Below, one piece after another: positions 1 through 8,700 of a DNA stretch of 29,038 nucleotides. How positions within the stretch are numbered: the stretch's first letter is position 1; every line of letters starts with the position of its first letter. The notes below the pieces were generated by a model. It was not told where the DNA came from and did not search any database. It saw only the letters and a list, made by a program, of their open reading frames with translations. Origin of the DNA: an uncultured Clostridia bacterium (GTDB taxonomy: Bacteria; Bacillota; Clostridia; Lachnospirales; Anaerotignaceae); assembly GCA_910587195.1 (NCBI GenBank), contig CAJUKL010000011.1, forward strand, positions 4,639 through 33,676, given 5' to 3'. A program made the position numbers and the translations under genes.

Positions 1-55
1 ATTTTTTTGTTCTTGCTCAGCATTTTTTTGTTCTTGCTCAGCATTTTTTTGTTCT
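1..55. repeat. 21-bp tandem repeat inside the rho N-terminal region
   Basis: A 21-bp unit occurs twice in full and then partially (13 of 21 bp) from position 1. It encodes the 7-residue unit NAEQEQK on the minus strand. The array is truncated by the window edge, so its true copy number is unknown. Being a multiple of 3, the unit can expand or contract without shifting the frame. Confidence 0.85.
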
Positions 56-264
56 ACAATTTCAACAAGTGGTTTCTTTTTTTCTAGCTCAAACCCATAT
101 GTAGTAATTTTTTTAATGGGTGCTACTTCTTTTTGTTCTTGATGAAAGTGTATGGCTTCAATTAGCTCCATTTTACGCAATTTGCTGACTGATTTTAAAC
201 CAATTTCTTTTCCAATTTGTTGTAATTCTGGTAGTGTTTTTTTCGCTAAATCTTCTCGCCCCAT
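1..264 (-). CDS. rho: Transcription termination factor Rho, N-terminal fragment (cut by window edge)
   Basis: Only the first 88 codons are present; the gene continues beyond position 1. The start ATG (264-262) has a GGAG ribosome site 7 nt upstream. Residues about 8-41 read as a Rho_N (SAP-like) helical domain, with the pattern LPELQQIGKEIGLKSVSKLRK followed by MELIEAI. This is the domain that opens bacterial Rho proteins, the hexameric RNA helicases that terminate transcription. After a basic linker, the fragment enters a glutamine/glutamate-rich 7-residue repeat (NAEQEQK) encoded by a 21-bp tandem repeat, still running at the edge. Such low-complexity inserts between Rho_N and the RNA-binding domain are known in Gram-positive Rho proteins. 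It lies 55 bp after the LysM gene and is probably co-transcribed with it. The helicase domains are not visible, so another Rho_N-domain protein is possible. Confidence 0.72.
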   Translation of the reverse strand, partial: MGREDLAKKTLPELQQIGKEIGLKSVSKLRKMELIEAIHFHQEQKEVAPIKKITTYGFELEKKKPLVEIVEQKNAEQEQKNAEQEQKN

Positions 265-319
265 ATCATTTCTCCATTCTATATTTTTTTAAAAATTGAA
301 TAGCCGTTTCATTTGTATA

Positions 320-1567
320 TTATTTTTTGGGTATTTTTAATTTATCTCCAGCTTTTACATAATCTGATTCTTTTTTTCCGTTGGCTTCTAATATTCTAGT
401 ATATTGTGTACCATCGCCATAAAATTTTTGTGCCAATGACCACCAAGTGTCGCTTCCTGTTACCGTATACCAGTCAAAATTTCCCTCATCATTGTTATTT
501 GCATTTGCTGTTGTATTATTTTCCTGCCCTTGTTCCTGACTTTGTCCTTCTGCTTGTGTAGGCGTTCCTCCTGCTTTTAAAGTATTTAATTCTTCTTCTA
601 ATTTTAGATTGTCCATTTGTAAAGTTTCATATTTTGCACTAATATCTTCATTTTCTGCAATAATTTTTTCAGCTGCTTTTAATTTGCTTGCCAAAGAAAC
701 ACAACGAAATCCTAAAAAACCAATCAAAGCAATTAAAATAACAGAAAATAAAATGCCTAACTTTTTACCAGGACGAAAAGAAATGCTATCTTCCTCATCA
801 TAATCATCGCTGTATAGTTCATCTAAATCCATTTGTTTTGCGCCTCTTGCTAAATCATAATCATCAAAATCATAATGACGATTTCTTCTACCTTCCCTGC
901 CTTCCATGGGTTCTTCTTTTCCGCCAGGACCAGGAAGTGTGATTTCAATTTCCTGCATTAAAGGTCCTTTGCGTGGTTTTTCTTCTTGATATGTGTTATT
1001 GTCAGGGTATTCAGAATCTTGATAAGAATTTTGATATACATTATAATTTGTATTTGGCTCATAGTCTGCTTGTTCTTGGTATAAGTCAGTATAATCTTCG
1101 AAATTGTCATAATTGGGCTGGTGTGGCGAATATTGAGGCGTAAATTGTATATTTTGTTTCTGATTGTCAAACCCTGTTTGTGTTTGATACATATTGTCAA
1201 ATTCTGCTTGATACTGATTATCAAATCCTGTTTGTGTATGATACATACTTTCGTCTTCTGACTGAATGGTTTGAAATCTCATAGTATACTGTTGGTCGCC
1301 ATCTTCTTGCGCATAGCGACGTGTTCTTCTGCCAATAATGGTTTCTTCTCCAGCACCACCACTCCAATCTACAGAAGTTGTTGTGTTTTGGCTCACTTCA
1401 TTTTGCTCCATGTTGTTTTGTTTGTTTCTTCTGCGGTACATGGTCGCAGTATCAGAACCAGCAAGCGCATGAGTATCCATAATTCTTTCAACAATCTCGT
1501 CTGGCTGTAGATTTTCATACCGTTTTCGTTCCTTATTGTCATATCCGTTATAGTTTTCTTTTTCCAT
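320..1567 (-). CDS. Single-pass membrane protein with extracytoplasmic LysM domain
   Basis: A 415-residue protein. The start at 1567 is preferred over upstream in-frame codons because GGAGG lies 6 nt before it. Residues 1-265 are charged and rich in Y, Q, N and D, with no recognisable fold. An 18-residue unit containing MYxTQTGFDNQ is duplicated at 108-118 and 126-136. A hydrophobic segment at about 270-293 is the only membrane span. It is followed by a coiled coil (about 294-332), a Q/N/T-rich linker and a C-terminal LysM domain (about 365-413, WYTVTGSDTWWSLAQKFYGD) ending in LKIPKK. LysM modules bind peptidoglycan, so the likely topology is a long cytoplasmic N-terminus with LysM in the wall. 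It is the first gene of a LysM-rho operon. Its specific function is unknown; a link between the envelope and a cytoplasmic partner is inference. Confidence 0.85.
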   Translation of the reverse strand: MEKENYNGYDNKERKRYENLQPDEIVERIMDTHALAGSDTATMYRRRNKQNNMEQNEVSQNTTTSVDWSGGAGEETIIGRRTRRYAQEDGDQQYTMRFQTIQSEDESMYHTQTGFDNQYQAEFDNMYQTQTGFDNQKQNIQFTPQYSPHQPNYDNFEDYTDLYQEQADYEPNTNYNVYQNSYQDSEYPDNNTYQEEKPRKGPLMQEIEITLPGPGGKEEPMEGREGRRNRHYDFDDYDLARGAKQMDLDELYSDDYDEEDSISFRPGKKLGILFSVILIALIGFLGFRCVSLASKLKAAEKIIAENEDISAKYETLQMDNLKLEEELNTLKAGGTPTQAEGQSQEQGQENNTTANANNNDEGNFDWYTVTGSDTWWSLAQKFYGDGTQYTRILEANGKKESDYVKAGDKLKIPKK

Positions 1568-1630
1568 ATATATCCTCCACTTTTTTTGTACACGACAAGG
1601 TACACTTTTTATTTTATCACAAAAACAGCA

Positions 1631-1653
1631 ACGTGTCGATAAATCCGACACGT
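1631..1653 (-). promoter_or_regulatory. Hairpin in the 5' leader of the LysM-rho transcript
   Basis: ACGTGTCG and CGACACGT form a perfect 8-bp stem with a 7-nt loop. It sits about 25 nt after the predicted transcription start and about 65 nt before the ribosome site. On the minus strand a short T5 run follows a few bases after the stem, so it could attenuate transcription. It could equally be an operator or an mRNA-stabilising 5' hairpin. Confidence 0.5.
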
Positions 1654-1685
1654 AAAACGCTTTTTATTTTATATATTCTTTTACT

Positions 1686-1714
1686 ATTTTAATCATTTAT
1701 GCGGAAAGTGTCAA
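1686..1714 (-). promoter_or_regulatory. SigA-type promoter for the LysM-rho operon
   Basis: On the minus strand, TTGACA (1714-1709), a 17-bp spacer and TAAAAT (1691-1686) match the housekeeping consensus closely. Transcription would start near 1679 and leave a leader of about 110 nt containing the 1631-1653 hairpin. Confidence 0.8.
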
Positions 1715-1893
1715 CTAATACATTTTTTAAGATAACAATGCCTAAAAATGTTTTTTAAGAAAAGGCAAGACTTTCAAACTTTACACTTTTAGCAGATTGT
1801 AAATTATTCACTATTACTTCTAAAAGAAAAACAAAATAAACTTTACATACATTTTCGACAAAAAATTATTATTTTTCTGTATGGATTATCCTC

Positions 1894-1922
1894 TTTACTT
1901 TATAGCAAAGATTGAGTATACT
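1894..1922 (+). promoter_or_regulatory. Upstream promoter candidate for mecA
   Basis: TTTACT, a 17-bp spacer and TATACT (1917-1922). With the second candidate at 1977-2004 this makes tandem promoters ahead of mecA. The rest of 1715-2051 is AT-rich, and no gene was seen in it. Confidence 0.45.
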
Positions 1923-1976
1923 GAATGAGGGAAATTGCTGTTATCCTACATTTCTGTAACAAATGCTGCATACTAT

Positions 1977-2004
1977 TTGTATAATATAAAAAATATGTTA
2001 TAAT
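1977..2004 (+). promoter_or_regulatory. Proximal extended -10 promoter for mecA
   Basis: TTGTAT (1977-1982), a 16-bp spacer and TATAAT (1999-2004), with an extended -10 TG at 1996-1997. The predicted start near 2011 leaves a leader of about 40 nt to the mecA start codon. Confidence 0.6.
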
Positions 2005-2051
2005 AGAATTACGTTATCGGTAAATGTATTTCAATAAGGATGTGATTTGAA

Positions 2052-2702
2052 TTGAAAATAGAAAAAATTAATGAAAGTCAAATTAAACTCATACTGACAC
2101 AAGCTGACCTATCAGAACGCAACATTAAATTAGAAGATTTAACAATACCATCTGAAAAAACACAAGCTCTTTTTCATGATATTATGGAAAAGGCTTTAGA
2201 AGAATATGATTTTATTTCAGAGAATACACCACTTATGGTAGAGGCTGTGCCAGTAGGACTAGATGGTATTATGATTATTGTAACAAAAATAGATAGTAAA
2301 GGTCAGGAATCACTTGGAGCAAAAATTCTATCTCAGCAAAAAGATTTACACCGCTTTAAAAGAAAACCCCTTGTTTTTCAAGAGGGAGAAGCAGATAAAA
2401 ATAGTGACATCCTAATTTATTCTTTTAAAAAGTTAGATGATGTGATTGATTTTAGTTTGCGTATTTCTGATACTTACCATGATGCAAGTTCTCTTTACAA
2501 ATTGGAACATAAATATTTCCTTGTATTGCAGATGAAACAGGATGGAGATGAAAATAAAACAGAGGAGTTAGAATTGATATTAGGAGAATATGGACAAAAA
2601 CATATTTCTGTACAGCTTTCCAAGTATTACCTCATTGAACATGGTGAAACTATGATTGAAAACAAAGCAATTACCCTTCTTTCGAAATGTTTTGCTTGCT
2701 AA
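2052..2702 (+). CDS. mecA: Adaptor protein MecA
   Basis: A 216-residue protein, close to the usual 210-240 of MecA. It starts with TTG: the only upstream in-frame ATG (2040) is followed directly by TGA, and AAGGATG at 2036-2042 serves as ribosome site. The N-terminal domain (about 1-80) opens with MKIEKINESQIKLILTQADL and carries DLSERNIKLEDL, the characteristic MecA start that recruits substrates. A basic linker leads to the C-terminal domain (about 110-216, with SDILIYSFKKLDDVIDFSLRIS), which in the family binds ClpC. MecA delivers proteins to the ClpC-ClpP protease. In Bacillus subtilis it controls competence by presenting ComK; the substrate here is unknown. It is monocistronic, with its own promoters and a 3' hairpin. 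Confidence 0.92.
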   Translation: MKIEKINESQIKLILTQADLSERNIKLEDLTIPSEKTQALFHDIMEKALEEYDFISENTPLMVEAVPVGLDGIMIIVTKIDSKGQESLGAKILSQQKDLHRFKRKPLVFQEGEADKNSDILIYSFKKLDDVIDFSLRISDTYHDASSLYKLEHKYFLVLQMKQDGDENKTEELELILGEYGQKHISVQLSKYYLIEHGETMIENKAITLLSKCFAC

Positions 2703-2720
2703 AAAAAGAGTTGACAGACA

Positions 2721-2758
2721 AAATAGGATCTTAAATAAAAATACTTAAGATCCTATTT
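2721..2758 (+). terminator. Hairpin after mecA
   Basis: A perfect 14-bp stem (2721-2734 with 2745-2758) and a 10-nt loop lie 18 nt after the mecA stop. The stem is strong, but no clean T run follows, so termination may be Rho-assisted or the hairpin may protect the 3' end. Confidence 0.6.
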
Positions 2759-2766
2759 ATATGTTA

Positions 2767-3147
2767 GATAAAATTTGACAAAAATCAGAAGTTCCTTACC
2801 AACTTTTTTGAAAAAAGCTTGAGCAAAAACTTTATCTTTTTCAAATGGAACAGAACAAAAGTTTTAACCGATGGTATTCCGTTGTCGTTCATCTAAAATA
2901 ACTGTTCACGTTCAACGCACAGCGGCAAAACAAAGTTTTGCACAAAAGTTCTTTGCTTACTTTCTTTCAAGAAAGTAAGTGAAAAAAGCTTGAGCAAAAA
3001 CTTTATTTTTTGCAAACGGAACAAAATATATTTTTAACATATGGTGGTTCGTTGTCGTTCATCTAAAATAACTGTTCACGTTCAACGCGCAGCGGCAAAA
3101 CGAAGTTTTGCACAAAAGTTCTTTGCTAAGCTTTCTTTCAAGAAAGC
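2767..3147 (+). repeat. Interspersed mosaic repeat R1: degenerate leader plus two tandem 171-bp bodies
   Basis: Fills the mecA-hppA convergent gap. A decayed leader (2767-2798) is followed by two copies of the body: about 2803-2979 and 2980-3147, with a period of 170-171 bp. Each body carries, in order, GAAAAAAGCTTGAGC; an AT-rich core; CGTTGTCGTTCATCTAAAAT; hairpin hp2 (GCAAAAC/GTTTTGC, 2925-2941 in copy 1); and hairpin hp3 (CTTACTTTCTT/AAGAAAGTAAG at 2956-2979, then GCTTTCTT/AAGAAAGC at 3130-3147). The last hp3 lies 8 bp from the hppA stop and may serve as the 3' end of both flanking genes. No coding potential. Confidence 0.88.
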
Positions 3148-3154
3148 GTACATT

Positions 3155-5140
3155 TTATAATAAACTACCAATGGCTAAAAATAATGGAGAAAATACTAAT
3201 GCTACAATCGTCATTAATTTAATTAAAATATTGATGGAAGGGCCAGAAGTATCTTTAAATGGGTCACCTACAGTATCTCCCACTACAGCCGCTTTATGTG
3301 CGTCGCTTCCTTTTCCGCCATGATTTCCTTCTTCAATGTATTTTTTTGCATTATCCCAAGCACCACCTGCATTTGACATAAAAATTGCCATCATAACACC
3401 TGCTACAAGTGAGCCTGCAAGTAAACCACCAAGTGCACCCGTGCCTAAAAGAATACCAACTGCTAAAGGAGAAACAACTGCCATAATACCAGGTACTAAC
3501 ATTTCTTTTAAAGCAGCAGTTGTGGAAATTTCAACACATTTTTTGTAGTCTGGTTTTGTAGTACCTTCCATAATGCCTGGTATAGTATGAAATTGCCTTC
3601 TTACTTCTTCAATCATTTGAAATGCAGCTTTTCCAACCGATTCCATTGTAAAAGCAGAAAATAAAAATGGTAACATTCCACCAATAAACAAGCCCATAAT
3701 GACACGTGGCTCTAAAATAGAAATAGAATGTAAAGAAACTGCTTCTGCATAGGATACAAACAATGCCAAAGCGGTTAAGGCTGCAGAACCAATAGCAAAT
3801 CCTTTTCCCATTGCAGCAGTAGTATTTCCTACAGCATCCAATTTATCTGTAATTTCTCTGACAGAATGTTCCAATCCACTCATTTCTGCAATACCACCTG
3901 CATTGTCTGCGATTGGCCCATAAGCATCTACTGCAACTGTAATGCCTGTAGTAGAAAGCATTCCAACAGCTGCTAAAGCAATACCATATAACCCATTGAC
4001 AGAATATGCTGCAAAAATACCAACACAAATTAAAATAACTGGCACAGCAGTAGACTGCATTCCAACGGCTAATCCACTAATAATGGCTGTTCCTGGGCCA
4101 GTTTCCGCTTGGTCTGCAATTTTCTTTACAAAGTTATAGTCTGATGAAGTATATACTTCTGTAATAATACCTATCAGAAGCCCCACAACTAAACCCGCAA
4201 TGACTGCAATAGCAGCTTTCATATTGCCAAAAAATAAATTGCTCAATACAAAAGAACCAACTATCACAACAGCAGAAGAAACATAAGAACCCATTCTTAA
4301 TGCCTTTTGTGGATTGTTATTTCCTCCATGTACAAAAAAAGTACCAATAATGGAGGCTAAAATGCCACAAGCAGAAAGTATCAAAGGAAATAGAGCACCT
4401 TCTGCATTAAAATATACGATACCTAAAGTAATGGCGGAAACAATAGAGCCAACATAAGATTCAAATAAGTCTGCACCCATACCCGCTACATCACCAACAT
4501 TATCACCAACATTATCCGCAATAACTGCTGGATTACGAGGGTCATCTTCCGGAATCCCAGCCTCAACTTTACCTACTAAATCTGCACCAACATCAGCTGC
4601 TTTAGTATAAATACCACCACCAACACGTCCAAATAGCGCAATAGAAGATGCCCCTAAGCTAAAACCAGAAAGAACACCAACATCTTTTGTTATAATGTAT
4701 ACAACACTTACTCCAAATAAACCTAAACCAACAACAGACATTCCCATAACTGCCCCGCCAGAAAAAGCAGTAGAAAGTGCTTTATTGATACCACCTGTTT
4801 TTGCTGCGTTTGCGGTACGTACATTGGCTTTTGTTGCTACATTCATGCCAAAATAACCTGCTAACGTGGAAAACAAAGCACCAACAGCAAAACAAATTGC
4901 CGTTGTCATACCAATGCCAAAACAAATTAATAAAAATAATATGAATACAAAAATAATTAATATTTTATATTCTGCTTTTAAAAAAGCATTGGCACCCTCT
5001 CGTATGGCTAGGGCAATTTCCTGCATACGTTCTGTTCCTTCTTGTTCTTTGTTGATTTTTGATGCCAGTAAAAAGGCAAAAACTAATGCCGCAATTCCTA
5101 ATACTGGTGCAGAAAAAATGATGTTTCCAGAAAGCTCCAT
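3155..5140 (-). CDS. hppA: K+-stimulated membrane pyrophosphatase (ion-pumping)
   Basis: A 661-residue, almost entirely hydrophobic protein, of family length (660-720, about 16 membrane helices). It couples PPi hydrolysis to Na+ or H+ export across the cytoplasmic membrane. The diagnostic core DVGADLVGKVEAGIPEDDPR is at about 183-202, followed by NPAVIADNVGDNVGDVAGMG (203-222). A second acidic site is DAYGPIADNAGGIAEM (about 405-420), and GDTVGDPFKDTSGPS (about 621-635) is the third. The motif GNTTAA at 438-443 has Ala where K+-independent pumps have Lys, indicating a K+-dependent enzyme; many of these pump Na+, but ion choice cannot be settled here. The start has GGAGGG 7 nt upstream. Monocistronic, with its own promoter. 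It would recover energy from biosynthetic PPi in an anaerobe. Confidence 0.96.
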   Translation of the reverse strand: MELSGNIIFSAPVLGIAALVFAFLLASKINKEQEGTERMQEIALAIREGANAFLKAEYKILIIFVFILFLLICFGIGMTTAICFAVGALFSTLAGYFGMNVATKANVRTANAAKTGGINKALSTAFSGGAVMGMSVVGLGLFGVSVVYIITKDVGVLSGFSLGASSIALFGRVGGGIYTKAADVGADLVGKVEAGIPEDDPRNPAVIADNVGDNVGDVAGMGADLFESYVGSIVSAITLGIVYFNAEGALFPLILSACGILASIIGTFFVHGGNNNPQKALRMGSYVSSAVVIVGSFVLSNLFFGNMKAAIAVIAGLVVGLLIGIITEVYTSSDYNFVKKIADQAETGPGTAIISGLAVGMQSTAVPVILICVGIFAAYSVNGLYGIALAAVGMLSTTGITVAVDAYGPIADNAGGIAEMSGLEHSVREITDKLDAVGNTTAAMGKGFAIGSAALTALALFVSYAEAVSLHSISILEPRVIMGLFIGGMLPFLFSAFTMESVGKAAFQMIEEVRRQFHTIPGIMEGTTKPDYKKCVEISTTAALKEMLVPGIMAVVSPLAVGILLGTGALGGLLAGSLVAGVMMAIFMSNAGGAWDNAKKYIEEGNHGGKGSDAHKAAVVGDTVGDPFKDTSGPSINILIKLMTIVALVFSPLFLAIGSLL

Positions 5141-5183
5141 ATAAATCCCTCCTCATTATAAAAAATAATATTTTTGTAGTTTT

Positions 5184-5212
5184 ATTATAAACAATAAAAG
5201 GTATTTTGTCAT
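5184..5212 (-). promoter_or_regulatory. Promoter for hppA
   Basis: On the minus strand, ATGACA (5212-5207), a 17-bp spacer and TATAAT (5189-5184). The predicted start near 5177 leaves a leader of about 35 nt. Confidence 0.65.
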
Positions 5213-5259
5213 TATGAAATATTTATTTTTCTTTTTAGCTAAAAAGGTTTAACTTTTTT

Positions 5260-5335
5260 AAATAGAATAGCATCCGTTAAAACTTTCGTTCTGCTTACAA
5301 AAAATAAAGTTTAGATTTTATTCCGTTTGCAAAGT
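5260..5335 (-). repeat. Interspersed repeat R2: degenerate, reverse-oriented body fragment
   Basis: The reverse complement of about 5270-5312 aligns with the central part of the R1 body: AAACTTTATTTTTTG, then AGAACGAAAGTTTTAACGGA and a GCTATTC tail. A further GCAAACGGAATAAAAT at about 5319-5334 matches the second R1 copy, suggesting the remnant of a tandem pair. No hairpins remain. It lies in the divergent hppA-ileS gap upstream of the ileS promoter. Confidence 0.55.
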
Positions 5336-5376
5336 CTTTCTCTTACATTTTATGCAATATTTTTTTAAAAAAGTTC

Positions 5377-5405
5377 TTTACAAAAAACACAAGCCATTGT
5401 ATAAT
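5377..5405 (+). promoter_or_regulatory. Promoter for the ileS T-box transcript
   Basis: TTTACA (5377-5382), a 17-bp spacer and TATAAT (5400-5405). The start is expected near 5412, giving a leader of about 290 nt that holds the whole T-box. Confidence 0.8.
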
Positions 5406-5419
5406 ATCTTGCGTATATT

Positions 5420-5659
5420 ATAAAACACAAGGAAAGGGACAGTAAGACTTTGAAACACCTTGACAGAGAATTGTCGTTTTGCTGAAAGACAATATGCAAA
5501 GTTCTGAATATCACCCTAGAGTGGCAGGCTGAAAGAGTTTCTAGTAGGTTTTGACGGCTATTTCTCCGTTATGGAAAACATAATGTTGGTTATGCACATG
5601 AAAATAGTAATCAGGTGGTAGAGTCTTTTTGTCCTGTTTTGGAAAAAAAGACTTTTTTT
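5420..5659 (+). promoter_or_regulatory. Isoleucine T-box riboswitch leader of ileS
   Basis: Stem I pairs AGGG with CCCT and GACTTTG with CAAAGTTC around an internal loop. Its 5' side carries the loop-E AGTA (5441-5444). Its 3' side reads GAATATCA, placing the Ile specifier codon ATC at 5510-5512, followed by the usual purine. A CTAGA/TCTAG stem, an ACGG/CCGT stem and a CATAA/TTATG stem follow. The T-box sequence AGGTGGTAGAG lies at 5613-5623. Its TGGT (5616-5619) can pair with the ACCA end of uncharged tRNA-Ile, while CAGG (5612-5615) pairs with CCTG (5633-5636) as antiterminator. In this class, uncharged tRNA-Ile stabilises the antiterminator and switches ileS on. Confidence 0.94.
5622..5659 (+). 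terminator. T-box intrinsic terminator
   Basis: AGTCTTTTT (5622-5630) pairs with AAAAAGACT (5645-5653), followed by a T run to 5659. The stem shares bases with the antiterminator, so the two structures are mutually exclusive. ileS starts 44 nt downstream with AAGGAGG. Confidence 0.9.
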
Positions 5660-5702
5660 AAATTGCATATGCTGCAAAATAAAAATAAAGGAGGATTTTT
5701 TT

Positions 5703-8700
5703 ATGTATGATAAAGTTTCAACGAACCTTAATTTTGTGGAACGTGAAGTAGAAGTACAAAAGTTTTGGAAAGAAAATAATATTTTTGAAAAAAGTAATGC
5801 ATCTAGGGAAGGCTGCCCTGTTTTTACTTTTTATGATGGCCCTCCTACTGCAAATGGAAAACCTCATATTGGACATATTATTACACGTGCAGTAAAAGAT
5901 TTAATCCCTCGTTATAAAACCATGAAAGGTTATAAGGTATTGAGAAAAGCAGGATGGGATACGCATGGTTTACCAGTTGAATTGGAAGTAGAAAAATCTT
6001 TAAACATCAGTGGAAAACCACAGATTGAAGAATATGGTATTGAACCTTTTATTTCTAAATGTAAAGAAAGCGTTTGGAAATATGAGAGTGAATGGCGTGA
6101 AATGAGCGACCGTGTTGGTTTCTGGGCAGATATGGATGAGCCTTATGTTACCTATCATAATGATTATATTGAATCTGAATGGTGGGCTTTAAAACAAATT
6201 TGGGATAAAGGTTTGCTTTATAAAGGTCATAAAGTGGTGCCTTATTGCCCTCGTTGTGGTACAGCACTGTCTAGCCATGAAGTTGCACAAGGCTATAAAG
6301 ATGTCAAAGAAACTTCTTGTATTACAAAATTTAGAGTAGAGGGTACACAAAATGAGTATTTCCTTGCTTGGACAACAACTCCATGGACATTACCTTCTAA
6401 TGTTGCTTTGACAGTGAATGCAAAAGAAGAATATGCAAAAGTAAAATATAAAGATGAATATTTTATTTTGGCTTCTGCTTTATTAGATGACGTTTTAGGA
6501 GAAGGCAACTATGAAGTTGTGGAAACCAAAACAGGAAAAGAATTAGAATATCAAAGATATGAACCATTGTTTGATTTTATCGAAACAGACCCAAAAGGCT
6601 TTTTTGTTACTTGTGATGATTATGTTACATTGACAGATGGTACAGGTGTTGTTCACTCTGCTGGCGCATTTGGTGAAGATGATGCTCGTGTATGCCAAAA
6701 ATATGATATTGTTTTCCGTCAATATGTGGATAGCCAAGGCTTTATGACAAAAGAAGCAGGCCCTTTTGCTGGCAAATTTGTCAAAGAAGCTGACCCATTA
6801 GTATTAGATTATTTAAAAGAAAGTGGTGCCTTGTTTGCAGCAATCCCATTTGAACATAACTATCCTTTCTGCTGGAGATGTGACACACCACTTATCTATT
6901 ATGCTAGAAGCACATGGTTTATCAAAATGACAGCATTAAGAGATAATTTAGTAGCCAATAACCGTACTATTAACTGGTATCCAGATAATATTAAAGAAGG
7001 ACGCTTTGGTAACTTTTTGGAAAATGTAATTGATTGGGGTTTGAGTCGTGAACGTTATTGGGGTACACCACTTCCTATTTGGGAATGTGAGTGTGGACAT
7101 AGACATACCATTGGCAGCATTGCAGAATTAAAAGAAATGTCCCCAGATTGTCCAGAAGATATTGAATTGCATAAACCTTTTATTGATGCAGTTCATATTA
7201 CTTGTCCAAAATGCGGAAAATTAATGACAAGAGTACCAGAGGTAATTGACTGTTGGTTTGACAGCGGAAGTATGCCTTTTGCACAATTCCACTATCCATT
7301 TGAAAACAAAGAACTTTTTGATGCAAATTTCCCAGCAGACTTTATCAGTGAAGCGGTTGACCAAACAAGAGGCTGGTTCTATACTTTGCTTGCAGTTAGT
7401 ACCTTGCTTTTTGATAAATCTTCTTTTAAAAATTGTATTGTATTGGGACATGTGCAAGATAAAGATGGTCAAAAAATGAGTAAACACAAAGGCAATGTTG
7501 TTGACCCTTGGGACGCTTTAAATAAACAAGGTGCTGACGCTGTTCGTTGGTATTTTTATGCAAATAGTGCTCCATGGCTTCCTAGCCGTTACTATGAAGA
7601 AGCTGTTAACGAAATGCAAAGAAAATATATGGGTACCCTTTGGAACACCTATGCTTTTTATGTGCTTTATGCAGAAATTGACCAGTTTAATCCAACAAAA
7701 TATCAATTAGAGTATGAAAAATTATCTCCTATGGATAAATGGATTCTTTCTAAATTACAAACCTTAAATAAATTCGTAGACGAAAGTTTGGAAGGTTATA
7801 AAATTACAGAGCCTGCTAGAGCAATGGCAGAATTTGTGGATGATTTAAGTAACTGGTATGTCAGAAGAAGCAGAGAACGTTTCTGGGGCAAAGATATGCC
7901 ACAGGATAAAATTAACGCTTATATGACGCTGCATACTGTTTTGGTGACAATGGCAAAATTAACAGCACCTTTTACTCCATTTATTGCAGAAGAAATTTAT
8001 AATAACATTGTGAAAAAGGTAGATGAAACAGCAAAAGAAAGTGTTCATCTTTGTGACTGGCCAGAATATCATGTAGAATGGGTTGACAAAGAATTAGAAA
8101 ACAACATGGACTTTGTATTAAAAATTGTTGTAGAAGGTCGTGCTGCAAGAAATGCGGCTAATATCAAAAACCGTCAGCCTATGGCAATGATGTATGTCAA
8201 AGCAGAACAGGAATTGCCTGAAGAATATCAAGCAATTATTAAAGAAGAATTGAACATTAAAAATGTTACTTTTACCCAAGATGTAGAAGGATTTACCACC
8301 TATACCTTTAAGCCACAGTTAAGAACCTTAGGCAAAAAATATGGAAAACTTGTGCCAAAAATTGGGGAAGCCTTAAAAGCAGTGGATGGTAATACCTTTA
8401 TGGATACCTTAAAAGCAGATGGTAAAGCAGCCCTTCAAATTGATGGCGAAAGCGTTGTATTGGAACAAGATGATGTATTGGTTGATACTGCAGAAAAAGA
8501 TGGTTTTGTTACTTCTCAAAGCAATGATGTAACTGTTGTAATTGATACAAATTTGACACCAGAACTCATTGAAGAAGGTTTTGTACGAGAAATTACAAGT
8601 AAAATTCAAACCATGAGAAAAGAAGCAAACTTTGAAGTAATGGATAAAATCAAAGTATATCATGATGGCAGCGCAAAAATTGCTGAAATTATTGCAAATA

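Noticed and set aside
2767..3147. CRISPR array (regular repeats with spacers)
   Set aside because: The units are about 171 bp and similar throughout, without short identical repeats separated by unique spacers, and no cas genes are present.
3108..3323. 71-codon plus-strand open frame
   Set aside because: Antisense to hppA and starting inside repeat R1; explained by the codon bias of hppA.
5413..5702. Small protein or sRNA upstream of ileS
   Set aside because: The stretch is fully accounted for by a T-box leader with terminator and ribosome site.
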